Shown here in pieces: positions 47,883-58,419 of a stretch of DNA of 64,000 bases; position 1 is the stretch's first letter, and the number at the start of each line of letters is the position of its first letter. The position numbers were made by a program, and so were the translations under genes. The notes beneath the pieces were generated by a model. The model ran no database searches. It was not told the DNA's origin and saw only the letters and a list, made by a program, of their open reading frames with translations. The stretch comes from Cylicocyclus nassatus (taxonomy: Eukaryota; Nematoda; Chromadorea; Rhabditida; Strongylidae), in the NCBI GenBank assembly GCA_958299035.1, contig CATQJL010000316.1, positions 34,971,441 to 35,035,440 on the forward strand, given 5' to 3'.

Positions 47883-49583
47883 ATGAGCAGTGGATCTAGT
47901 AAATCTCTTGAGCCTTGTGATAAAACTTCGCGTGGTTCCATTAAAAGAAGGCAAAGATCGCACTCGCGTATCCCACATAAATTACAACTTGTTCAAGACG
48001 AACCTAGTCGCTCAACTAGTCCAACCCAGCGTGCAAGCAGTGCACCCCTTCCTGATAGTTCTTCTATAGAATCTTCTAGCTCTTCTCCTCTTTTGAGTTC
48101 ATCTAGTTCCGATAAATCACTCGTAAACACACTAAACCCAACTAAATCGCGCTCTAACTCATCTCAGCTAATAAAATCAATTTCAAAGTCGCCTCAGCTG
48201 GTCGATCCTCAACCAAGTTCATCTAAACAAGTATCATCTAAGCCGAACTCACCTCAACCACTACTTTCTAAAACTCCAGAGCCCCCACTTGAGGATAAGA
48301 ATTTACTTCAAGAAAATCAATCTTCAGTTTCTACCGAAAACTTAGCTACAGTAACCCAAGAACAAAACTTAGCTACAGTAATCCAAGAACATCCACCAAT
48401 TTTCGTACCACACCCAACTACCGTAACCCAGCCGCAACTTTTTGAGTCACAGCCAACTACACTAATCGGAACAGACACCAACTTTCGTACCACATCCCAC
48501 TACAGTACCTCACAACCAATCACAAACTTTTGTACCGTATCCAATTACAGTACCTCAAGAGCAAGTACCAACTTTTGTCCCACACCCAACTACACTAGTT
48601 CAAGAGCAACCAAGACCTTTTATACCAACTCCAAGTACAGTACACCTAGACCAATCACATTCAAGTACCGTAATCCAAGAACAACAGCCAATTTTCGTAC
48701 CTTACCCAACAACAGTTGTGCAATCGCAGCAAATTCCGCATTTTACACCGCTAAGTTTTTCTCGGCCAGTAATCACATCTTTTTCAAATCAGTTACTACA
48801 TCAAAACTTAGTCTCAGAAAACATGGAAGTTCCAAATGAGCATATGCAACAAAATCATATTCAACCAATTCCTGTGCAACAGCAAGCAGCTGCAGTTCGG
48901 CAATACGACGCTTCTTTTATTGACCATTTAGATTCTGTTTTCGATAAGTTAACGCTTTCTACTTACTGTAACAAACTGCCAGTCTTTTCGGGAGACCTAG
49001 GAGATAAAGGATTCATGCATTTTCTTACACAATTTTGCGAAATTTCTTCAATAATGGGTTTAAGTATCAAAAGAAGGTTCGCCTTCTTCCAGCTCATTTG
49101 AAAGGCGTTGCAAAGGCTGTGTATGATAACATACCATCTGAAGAAAAATTAGTTTGGAATACTGTCACTCAGAAATTAAAATCTCATTTTGCAACGGAAC
49201 AATTTTTGGATAGTGCACGTGAAAGAATGATGTATATGAATATGAATCCAGGAGAATCTCCCACTCTCTTTTCGAATAGACTCAGGCAACAGATTTTGGA
49301 AGCTTATCCAGATGACAGTGATGCAGTCACACGTGATTGGTTACTAAATACAATTTTTATGAAAGGCTTGCAAAATCAAATTAAGCAAAAGCTTAAGCTA
49401 TTAGGTCCACTTCCAAAAACATACAAGAAATTACTTGAAGAACCTGAACGTATTTACGAACTAACGCAGTCCGACACTTCATCTTTTGCAAATGATTCGC
49501 TTATGGCTAAAATGGATCGAATATTGGACAATATCGAAATTTCTAGATCTTCTGTGAATATGGTACAGACCTCCTACCCGTAG
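47883..49583 (+). pseudogene. gag relic of element X
   Basis: The first frame opens at ATG 47883 and is rich in Ser, Pro and Thr with repeated (T)VIQEHPPIFVPHPTT-like units. The reading then passes to another frame before 48718 and again near 49080, so there are at least two frameshifts. The last part (49035-49583) has a retrotransposon-type capsid pattern: a helix-rich segment with LLPAHLKGVAKAVYDNIP, then ERMMYMNMNPGESPTLFSNR, as in Ty3/gypsy gag proteins. No zinc knuckle is seen. The structural protein would package element RNA. A solo LTR lies just upstream and pol is missing downstream, so X could move only with help from an intact relative. Confidence 0.8.
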
Positions 49584-49932
49584 GAATAGGAATAGTCATT
49601 CATACTCTCGTAATAGTCATCCATACTCTAGGTGAAGGTCTGTCTGCTCGCAGTCCACTGGATCCATATCCCCACATCTGTACGTATTCTAATGTATCAT
49701 CACTGCACTGTGCGTTCTCGCCGTAAATCACGTGTAATTTCCAACACACGTTACTCAGAAGAACTATTGCTATATCTCGATATAACACCACTTCAGTTGT
49801 ATGTTCTCGCCGTAAATTACGTGCAGACTTTAACGCACGTCACTCGGGAGAACATCCACCACATCAACGCCAACCACTACTACGTCTCGAAACCTCAGCC
49901 ATGCCACCCACAAGCTCGAGGACGAGCTTCTC

Positions 49933-49945
49933 GAAGGAATGGAGA
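49933..49945 (+). promoter_or_regulatory. Polypurine tract of element X
   Basis: GAAGGAATGGAGA lies directly before the 3' LTR, the position of the plus-strand primer. The same tract precedes the 3' LTRs of Y (57321-57333) and W (60517-60529). Confidence 0.75.
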
Positions 49946-50164
49946 GTCGGGTCCACATCAGCTGTCCCTCCTCTTGGTGCGGGTTGTAAAGCCCGCTGGA
50001 GGACAGTGACCCCCGACGACCGCGACCAGCAGGTTGCCCCTGCAGCCTCTTCCCCTTTTCCCCACTTTCCCTATATTTATCCTAAATAACAAATATTAGT
50101 AAATCAAACTTATGTACCTACCGCTACACATCAGGTAAAGGCAAGGCCAGCCTTTAACCTGACA
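49946..50164 (+). repeat. 3' LTR of element X
   Basis: Starts GTCGGGTCC (the initial T of the 5' copy is missing) and ends CCTGACA. It shares with the 5' LTR of X the variants CCGCGACCAGC and AGGCAAGGCCAGCC that distinguish it from the Y pair. Confidence 0.9.
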
Positions 50165-50197
50165 TCTTCGATAAAATAAGATAATCTTTTTCAGATT

Positions 50198-50417
50198 TGT
50201 CGGGTCCACATCAGCTGTCCCTCCTCTTGGTGCGGGTTGTAAAGCCCGCTGGAGGACAGTGACCCCCGACGACCGCTACCAGCAGGTTGCCCCTGCGGCC
50301 TCTTCCCCTTTTCCCCACTTCCCCTCTATATATCTTAAATAATAAATATTAGTAAATAAGACTTATGTACTTACCGCTACACATCAGGTAAAGGACCTGC
50401 AGACCTTTAACCTGACA
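50198..50417 (+). repeat. 5' LTR of element Y
   Basis: 220 bp, TGTCGGG...CCTGACA, followed by the primer-binding site TGGAGGACCCGGGAAG at 50418. Differs from the 3' LTR of Y at only a few positions by eye. Confidence 0.9.
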
Positions 50418-51554
50418 TGGAGGACCCGGGAAGATTTGAATTTATCCTCCCCCCCTGTTTCTTTAGCTTGAAAAAAATTTTTTTTCTTCTTTTCACCCCC
50501 TAATTTTTAGAATTCTAAAAATTATTTTTGAAAAGAGAATTAACTTTCTCTTGGGCAAATTTATTTCCCCCCCCCCTTTCCCTCTTCGTCTCCAACAAAT
50601 TGTCGACGGACACAAACGAACGAATTAGTGAATATTTTTTTACACATATCGACACTGTTCTATTAAAAAGAATGTCTAATCCTTTCAGAAAAATAAAATA
50701 TGTACAAAAATCACCTAATATTTGGAAAAAAAGTCCTGCGAACAGTCCCAACGTCGATCTAAAAATTTCCTAAATCTAGATTTGTAACTAATAAAATAAA
50801 TTAATCCGAGAACCGAGAACCGAGACCCGAGAACCGAGAACCGAGAACCGAGATTTCGATTTTCTTTCCCCCTTTCTTTTTGAAACCGGAAATTTTTGGA
50901 GTAACATCCATGATTTTTTTCCACTCCCTTTTTGCAACTGCAAAATTTTTGAAACCGCAAATCTTTTTATTCTCTTACTTCGTCATTATAGATATAATCC
51001 CTGCTATTTTTTCCCGAGAACCGAGATCCGAGATCCGAGAACCGAGAACCGAGATCCGAGATCCGAGATTTTCGAAAAGTTTTTATTTTTTTCTCTTCTT
51101 TTAATTTTTTTAGGTCTAAGTAATCATAAAAAAATGGTAATTACGCTTCAGACAATGGACTTGTTCGCTTAGCTAGCTCAAAATTAAACCTAAGGTATAC
51201 CTAAGCCCTACATAAATATTTTTATTTATGCTAGGCGCTTCAATTAATCAAATTGCTATTACACCTAGCTTGGAATGTTGACCTCCGGAAAAGTTTAAAC
51301 CGCGCAACTGTCCACACGCGCTTATCCCCCAGGAAATTTACGAGCGCAACTGCTATCAACATTAAATAAAGCAATTAATTTGGCGGCGCATCAACAAGGA
51401 TTATTTACGACCCCCCTAATATTTCCTAACGGCTGTGACCCCACCAACTGTGGCCTACACTTTGATTACAACATTATTTTGGTACAATAAAATACACACT
51501 TATAATAAGTAGTTTATTCAAAAAACAGCAATAAATTAAAATAAATTACAAACA

Positions 51555-53188
51555 TTAGTAAATCCGCTCGACGTATTTGTATTTTTTTCCGCGAGCCTTG
51601 CACGCTTCTTTCAGAGAATCGCAGTGCAGATTTTCCAACTGCACCTCGGAAATCCCCCCCCCCCAAATTCCTCAGTAGGAATTTGGCGAAATTTTCCGGC
51701 AGTGGAGCTGCTTGCCCACATTTCACCATTCGAAATCGCCCATCCGCGGACCATCCCTGGGTGCACGCGCACCCAGGGATGGTCCGCGCGCTATAGTTTG
51801 TCCGGGCGGTGAAGGTTGAATCTCTTTCGCTGGCCCGACCTCATAGGGGCTGAAAAGAAAATTTTTTTTATTACCTGCCAAATTAAAAAAAAATTTTTGG
51901 GAATAAAACAAAAAGAAATCCACCGAAAGAGAACTCGTCCCGGTCGGTGGTCACGCGGACCATGCCTTCACCGTGCGTGATGATTTCTATAAAGGTTTCC
52001 ACCACGTTCCCCTTCTGGAGGAAGTGGTGGAGTAGTTCTTCCTCCTCCTCCGGATGCAGGGCGCGCAGCTTGGCCCTATGCGTTTCGAGGGCCTTGGGCA
52101 GCACGTTGTGTACTGCCCGTAAATCCCTCACCATGCGGGTGAGATTCTAAATATACGTAATTCAAAAAAAAATTTTTTTCTAACATAAAAATGAATTAGA
52201 AAAAAAATTTTTTTCTCCAAATTTGAATCAAAATTTAATTTTTTTTAATCAAAATAAACATACCCTTTCGTGCTGCTTGCATAGGGCCTGCGTTTCCTTC
52301 AGCTCGTTGATATGCAGGCCTCTGCTCCATTGCAGAGCGTCAACCTGCCTCCTGGCGACGCTCAGCTCACCCTCGAGCTGTTGGATTCGGTCCAGGGACT
52401 GAGTTGCATGCAACTCAGCCCTGACGGTGGCGTTATATAACGCCACCGAATCCACCGACGCTCTTCCAGAGGAAGGAGGACTAGACGCCTCCACATCCTC
52501 TCCGAAGCACTCAGGCTGAAAAAGCATACAATAAAATAGAATCAAAGAAGATAAAATAAAATTATTCAATCCTTTTCTTCCAATTAATCAAGATAAAAAA
52601 AAAGAGATAAAATAATCTTTTGCATTTTCTTTTCGAAAACCACACTACAGAAGAAAATAAAACGAAATGATTTTTTTCCTTTTTCACTTCCAAAAGAATG
52701 AAATTATTTTTATTCTTCTCTTTCGATAAAATAGGATAATCTTGATTTTTTTTCTCTTTCTCTCTTTCGACGAATTGAAAACAATTTTTTTCCCTCCTCC
52801 GAAAAGCATACAGTAAGAGAAAATGAAATAAGATGATTTTATTTTTTTCTTCTCCCTCGACAATAAGATTGAAAAAAAAATAATAACAATAATTTTATTG
52901 TTTTCTTATTTTCATTTTTTCCCCTCTCTTTCCCCAAAAATCCAAAAACAGGAAATAAAATAATAAATTTAATTTCCTTTTCTTCCATTTTTTTCTCTCC
53001 TTCTACATAAAAAAAATGTTTAAAAAAAATTAAAAACTTACGGAGAATGGGCTGATGGATCGGACCAATTCCTCCAACGTCGGAGTGGAGGAATTCCGTA
53101 CGACTTCCCTTGCAGCTTCACGAGCTGCAAGCTCGGCCTGTCTTTCAGCTTCATGCGAGGCAGCGCTGTTATTCCCGAAAGTGAACAT
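51555..53188 (-). pseudogene. Antisense spliced gene, Y copy (best preserved)
   Basis: Exons: A 53042-53188 (49 codons), B 52264-52515 (84 codons), C 51924-52146 and D 51555-51849. A, B and C join in frame with GT-AG sites (GTAAGT, GTATGT and GTGGAT donors; TTTTTCAG, ATATTTAG and TTTTCAG acceptors). Exon A is Ala/Glu/Arg-rich and probably helical; exon B contains LDRIQQLEGELSVARRQVDA, a likely coiled coil; exon C contains HPEEEEELLHHFLQ and a basic THRAKLRALH stretch. Exon D has a TAG nonsense codon where X has TGG and an 11-base G run that also shifts frame. The product would be roughly 300 residues, soluble, without membrane segments. It resembles no gag, pol or env protein known to me; a role in silencing escape, RNA binding or host interaction is speculation. 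Confidence 0.72.
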
Positions 53189-54090
53189 TTTCGAATTTTG
53201 AAGGATTTGTTGAGGTAGTATCTGAAACAGGAAATAATATAGGACGGCTAAAATCACAAACCTGAGTAGAGCATTTTCTAGAGCAGTTGACCGTAAGAGG
53301 AGCAGAAGTAAGTATGATGCCTAACTTATGCAATAATATTGGGCGTATAAGGGTTGTAAATTTACATGTCACAGGGCTGTAAATTTTACCTTACCAGAGC
53401 GTCCTCCAGAAACAGACTTTGCCATTGGGCGAAAACGGTAGCAGCGGCCCATTCACTGCAACTACAGCAATAACTAGTTATAACTATTCTTATTCATATT
53501 TATAATTAAATACCATTGTATTTATAGAATATATATATATTGATATATATTTTTAAATACACCAGGTCATTGATTTTACACTTTCCTACTGTAGTGGCTA
53601 GCCCCGCCCACCCAGTGTAATTTTTCTGTTGACCCGCCCCCTTCGGCGCTAAGCTCCAACCATTCTGCCCTTGGCGCCCACACAGCTCGGTCGTCAACTC
53701 TCTCTCTCTTCGAAGCCCTCAGCTCAGCCACATCTACCGTAGTCAAGCGACCAATCAAGCCCATCTATCTACTGCATCTTGGACGAACGACGAATAGGAT
53801 ACAGGTGCGATTCTATTGCTAGATTCTTAATTTTCTTACCTTTTTCTTACATTTTCTTCCTCTCGTTCCATTCTCAGGGCTAGATAGACTTCTAATATTA
53901 AAGTTAAACTTTAGTAGAATCAAAAAGTTTTTGAAAAAAAAAATTTTTTTTTCTTTCCCCTTTCCCAAATTTTTTTCTTTTCTTTTCTCAGCTCAAAATT
54001 TTCTGCGCTTCTTCTGAAAAAAAAATCAACGAACATTTTCAATTGCTATATTATGCCGTAACAGGTTGCTATAGATGATATACTTTATTA

Positions 54091-54123
54091 CCCGACGTTT
54101 CGGCAAGACGCCGTCTTCAGGGG
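54091..54123 (-). ncRNA. Hammerhead-ribozyme-like core in the PLE repeat
   Basis: Read on the minus strand the repeat contains CCCCTGAAGACGGC, a GUCUU loop, and GCCGAAACGTCGGG: a CUGANGA box and a GAAAC box joined by a short GGC/GCC stem. Hammerhead motifs are known in PLE repeats. The stem junction has one extra base and I could not fix the cleavage triplet, so it may be degenerate. An inverted copy lies at 56672-56704. Confidence 0.4.
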
Positions 54124-54382
54124 CTGAAAAGGCGTCAATCACATTGATACACACGATCTCTGCCGCCAAATATCTCCACCGACTTGCCACTCGATTCGTC
54201 TTGAGTGAAGGCAGGGAGTTTGAGGGCGAAGGTTCACCCACCAAGTATATCACCGATGTTGTAGCTAACAGCCGCTTCGGGTGTGCTTGGTCGAGTGCGA
54301 TGTCAAATGGGCACCCAAGCTACTGCGGGGCTGTTTAAGTAGGGTACACAATCTTATAGTTTACAGTATGACAGATACGGCA

Positions 54383-56566
54383 TTAAGTCACGATAGATAA
54401 TTTCTCATTCTTGCTGTTTAGTTTGGGCTCACGAGCAAGAATGTAGGAGCCTTCTAAGGCTTTTCGTGCGGAAATTTGGTGTTCGTGGGCCAAGATTATG
54501 CACCTGATATCGTAATCAACTCCGTTATGTTCGGTCATTCTATGCTTTCCCAGTGGACTAATCATGCTTTGCCTCTTTTTGCTAGCTAGATGTTCACTGA
54601 TACGCACACCTAGTGGCCGGCCGGTTTCACCAATGTATATGGCAGAGCACTTCGCACACTCAATTTGATACACAACACCAGATTTCGCACAATCTCCGAA
54701 TTGTCCGTATGGGCACACAACGCAGTTTATTGTTATACAAGCTTTATCGTACAATCTATTGCGTATTAGCAGCTTTCTGATGTTGTCTCGCGGGATGTTA
54801 ACTAAGACGACATCTTTCTCAAGCTGTGCTTGTATCAGACACTGTTTGACTGCAGCAGTGACCCTTTCGGAGATAAAAGGCAAGCATAATGGTACTCTAT
54901 TGGTAGCTTGTTCGCCTGTCTTTACAGTGTTTCTTTTCGAACATCCGTGTCGCATAACATATCCATTCGAGGCTATAATTTCGGCTGCCAGCTTCAGTGA
55001 CTCCTGCCTTTCCTCATTACCGCTGCAGATCTGCGTCGCTGTTTTGATCATATTACGTACGGCGGCTCGTTTGACAGCTTCTGGATGTGCGGATTTTGCG
55101 TGCAAGATGATGTTCTTATTACTGTCTTTACGAAACCACTTCACGTGAACCGTTCCATTGCTCAGCATCAGTTGTGTGTTCAAAAACGGTAGCCAACCGT
55201 CGCGCGGTTCCTCCCTCGTAAAACTTATGTATCTCGACTGTTGATTTAGTATTCGGAAACATTCGTCCATTTCGGACTTTGTCGACGTGACTATGCAACA
55301 GTCGTCGATATAACGACGATACATAAGCGGGACTCGGGATAGCACCGGTTCTTCTACTTTGCTCATGAAACATATTGCTAACACGGGTGCCAATCGCTGG
55401 CCCATTGCCAGTCCTCTTGTTTGTGCGTAATATTTTCCCGACCATTTGAATATATTGCAATCTAAGCATTCCTTGGTGAGAGTCACGATGCGGCTTTTAC
55501 TGAGACCATACGTCAACATATTTTTACAATGTAACTCTAGCATCTCAGATAAAGCTTGTAAGGCTTTGTCATTAGAAACATTAGTGTATAATGACACGAC
55601 ATCAAATGACTCAATTGCGCAATCGGACGTGAACTTTGTTTGACGCAAACACTCAAGGAAGTGATTAGTATTGCTTAAGTGGGCGGGAATCTTGTTCAAG
55701 AGCTGGCTGATGATTTTGTTGAGGAACCACGATATGCGATCGGTTGGCCCGTTTACGCAACTGACGATGGGCCGTATCTTGTATGATTCAGCGGAAGTGG
55801 AGCGCATTTCGGATGTAGACAGTTTGTGCGTCTTGATTAAGCTATATAAAACGGGGCAAGTGGGTGTTTCTATTTTGAGCCTACTGAGAAATTTTTCATG
55901 CAGACCAGCTTCTCTACCTACTATTGTCCATATGTGGTTTAACCGCTTACACTGTGAGATAAACTGTTTTTCGGTTGCAGGTTAGTAGACAGTTTTATCT
56001 GACAGATGCAGTTCGGTTATTTCGCGATCCAGGTTTTGTGGCATGACAACGAACTCCCCGCTTTTATCACTGACTGATAGGCGAATGGTGCCATTATTAG
56101 TCAGCTCTCTCAACTCTCTGAGGCCTTCTTGCTGTGCGCGTGTCAAGTTGTACTTTCTTATAGTTTCGTTTTCATTGAGAATTTTTAAAATGCTCAATGA
56201 GAGTATTCGAAACTTAATGTCCGCGGCAGCATATGGTTCAGGCTCTTTGTAGAACGAGGATGGAAACGGAACTGGCGGTAATACTCGTCTACTCAAAGCA
56301 TCGTTGGGTTGCGGTTGATCGTCATGCTTCAATTTGATCCTGAGTTGGTCTCTTAATCGTTGTAATGACCCCAACACGCTGCGGTATGTTGTTGCGCTTA
56401 TATTCTGTGCAGGTGCGAAAGAAGGTCCTAGGCTCAGCAATTCGATAGCATTGCGTGAAATCTGAGCATTACCTAACACTGTGACTCTAGCCGTTTTTTC
56501 GTTCGTGGTGGACTGAGTACCCGTACTGTCGTTATGGTGATTTGGTAGATTCCCCTCAACTCTCAT
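54383..56566 (-). pseudogene. PLE reverse transcriptase / GIY-YIG endonuclease, one in-frame stop
   Basis: From ATG 56566 the frame is open to 54383 except for one TAA at 55982-55984, which splits it into an N-terminal part and a 474-codon part starting at Met 55807. Positions in the latter: RPIVS 12-16; SFDVVSLYTNV with catalytic Asp at 69; GLAMGQRLAP 132-141; YRRYIDDC 164-170 (catalytic YIDD); FLNTQL 208-213; a Cys motif CVVC...C near 362-373; and the GIY-YIG endonuclease from VVY 378 with YIG 391-393, Arg 402 and Glu 452. These are the hallmarks of Penelope-like proteins, which prime reverse transcription at endonuclease nicks. The stop codon makes this copy probably inactive unless read through. 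Confidence 0.9.
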
Positions 56567-56848
56567 CACTTGCCAACTCCCTGCCTTCACTCAAGACGAA
56601 TCGAGTGGCAAGTCGGTGGAGATATTTGGCGGCAGAGATCGTGTGTATCAATGTGATTGACGCCTTTTCAGCCCCTGAAGACGGCGTCTTGCCGAAACGT
56701 CGGGTAATAAAGTATATCATCTATAGCAACCTGTTACGGCATAATATAGCAATTGAAATTATTCATCCTCAAGAACATGCCGAGGTTCAAAGATAAGAGG
56801 ACTTACAACATAATCAACGAACAATTTTTTTGTGTATGATAGATTTAC

Positions 56849-57097
56849 ATGAGCAGTGGTTCTAGTAAATCTCCTGAGCCTTGTGATTATCTTCGCGTGG
56901 TTCAATTAAAAGAAGGCAAAGATCACACTCGCGTATCCCACATAAATTACAACTTGTTCAAGACGAACCTAGCCGCTCCACTAGTCCAATCCAGCGTGCA
57001 AGCAGTGCACCCCCTCCTGATAGTTCTTCTATAGAATCTTCTAGCTCTTCTCCTCTTCTGAGTTCATCTAGTTCCGATAAATCACTCGTAAACACAC
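56849..57097 (+). pseudogene. gag start fragment of element Y
   Basis: Matches the first about 250 bases of X's gag (ATG at 56849 equals 47883), including GCAGTGG-initiated start and the Ser-rich segment. It carries a deletion near 56888 that breaks the frame and ends abruptly at AAACACACA, where the 3' region begins. Confidence 0.8.
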
Positions 57098-57333
57098 ATA
57101 TTCTAGGTGAAGGTCGTGTCTGCTGGCAGTCCACCGGATCCATATCCTCACTTCTGTATGTATTTTAACATATCATCACGCCAACTGTACGTTCTCGCCG
57201 TAAATCACGTGTAAACTTCAACGCACGTCACTCGGAAGAACATCCACCACATCAACGCCAACCACTACTACGTCTCGAAACCTCAGCCATGCCACCCACA
57301 AGCTCGAGGACGAGCTTCTCGAAGGAATGGAGA

Positions 57334-57551
57334 GTCGGGTCCACATCAGCTGTCCCTCCTCTTGGTGCGGGTTGTAAAGCCCGCTGGAGGACAGTGACCC
57401 CCGACGACCGCTACCAGCCGGTTGCTCCTGCGGCCTCTTCCCCTTTTCCCCACTTCCCCTCTATATATCTAAATAATAAATATTAGTAAATAAGACTTAT
57501 GTACTTACCGCTACACATCAGGTAAAGGACCTGCAGACCTTTAACCTGACA
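57334..57551 (+). repeat. 3' LTR of element Y
   Basis: Begins GTCGGGTCC directly after the polypurine tract GAAGGAATGGAGA (57321-57333) and ends CCTGACA before the duplicated GATT. Confidence 0.9.
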
Positions 57552-58419
57552 GATTAGAAACAATTTCCTTTGCTCTTTCGAAAAGCACATAATAAGAGAA
57601 GATGAAAATAAGATTTTCATTTTTTCCCCTTTGATAAGATAAAATAATACTTAGTTTTCTTTCTCTTCTTCTTTCAATAAGATAAAAATAATTTTTTATT
57701 TTATTTTATTTTATTTTTTTCTCTCTTTCGAAAAGAACACAGCAACAGGAAATAAATCAAAATAAATTCTTTTCTTTTCTTCCGTTTTTTTTCTATATAG
57801 TCAAAACTAATGTATAAATTGAAAACTTACGGAAACGGGACCGATGGCGCGGCTTGTCTCACAGCATCCTCCCACGTCGGAGTCGAGGCATTTCGCACGG
57901 CTTCCCTTGCCGCTTCAGGAGCCGCAAGCTTGGCTTGTCTCACAGCATCACGAGCGGCAGCGTTTTGGTTTCCGAAAGTGAACATCTTCGACGATTGAAG
58001 GATTGGTTGAAGTGGTAACTGAAACAGGAAATAAAATATGGGCTAAAATCACAACCTGAGCAGAGCCATTTCTGGCGCTGTTGACTGCACAAGAAACAGA
58101 AGTAAGAATGATAAATAACTTATGCAATAATATTGGGCGTATAAGGGTTGTAAATTTACATGCCGTAGGGCTTAAATTTACCTCGCCAGAGCGTCCTCCA
58201 GAAGCAGATTTCGCCATCGGGCGAAAACGGCAGCAGCGACTTATTTACTGCAACTGCAATAAATAGGATAGTTCACCAAGCAAATTTTCTGATCAAATAG
58301 AACATTTTTGCCTTTACAACAATTTACTTTATCACATAAAATCAAACAAAAACCAATTAGTAGTTCTTAATCCAGTTTTGCAACAAATCTCCAAGTTTTC
58401 CATAACAACCCTTTACTAG

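Larger units (their letters stand above)
43694..50164 (+). mobile_element. Element X: Ty3/gypsy-like LTR retrotransposon, pol-deleted
   Basis: Bounded by LTRs 43694-43907 and 49946-50164, which share private variants, and flanked by the 4-bp duplication TCTT (43690-43693 and 50165-50168). Order: 5' LTR, primer-binding site, CCGAG-repeat leader, antisense spliced gene (minus), 47-kb leader with A+T tract, solo LTR of another family, gag relic, 3' polypurine tract, 3' LTR. There is no protease, reverse transcriptase or integrase: gag is followed within 40 bases by the 3' region (CTAGGTGAAGGTC). X sits in the A-B intron of W's antisense gene. By eye the LTRs differ by two substitutions, one 6-bp indel and the first base, so insertion is recent. 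Confidence 0.9.
54036..56811 (-). mobile_element. Penelope-like retroelement (PLE)
   Basis: Inserted in Y with the 12-bp duplication AATCAACGAACA (54024-54035 and 56812-56823). A 183-bp repeat occurs at 54038-54220 and, inverted, at 56575-56757, as the pseudo-LTRs of many PLEs do. A long minus-strand reading frame encodes a reverse transcriptase followed by a GIY-YIG endonuclease. 54 bases of unknown origin (56758-56811) lie beyond the right repeat. The two repeats appear almost identical, so the insertion is young. Confidence 0.92.
50198..57551 (+). mobile_element. Element Y: second nested copy, interrupted by a Penelope-like element
   Basis: LTRs at 50198-50417 and 57334-57551, flanked by GATT (50194-50197 and 57552-57555). 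Internal order is as in X: primer-binding site, CCGAG repeats, antisense gene, A+T tract, then the gag start. Gag is cut short at about 57097 and joins directly to the 3' region (ATTCTAGGTGAAGGTC), so most of gag and all of pol are gone. A 2.8-kb Penelope-like element sits between the leader and gag. LTRs share CCGCTACCAGC and AGGACCTGCAGACC, different from X, so they form a true pair. Confidence 0.9.
42571..57985 (-). pseudogene. Antisense spliced gene, W copy (split by X and Y)
   Basis: Minus-strand exons by comparison with X and Y: A 57841-57985, B 43272-43489, C 42910-43146, D 42571-42823. The A-B intron now contains elements X and Y. Exon A reads MFTFGNQNAAARDAVRQAKL and is Ala/Arg/Glu-rich; exon B contains a heptad-like stretch (SLEKIQQLEGELSVARRQ), probably coiled coil. 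Defects: exon A has lost one base near its donor, the acceptor AG of exon C is GG, and exon C contains a 41-bp insert (43048-43088). Exon D lacks the long G run of X and Y and ends KKYK-stop, so it helps define the true C-terminal frame. Function unknown. Confidence 0.6.

Noticed and set aside
54759..55148. Plus-strand open frame of 129 codons
   Set aside because: It is the opposite-strand shadow of the Penelope-like reverse transcriptase.
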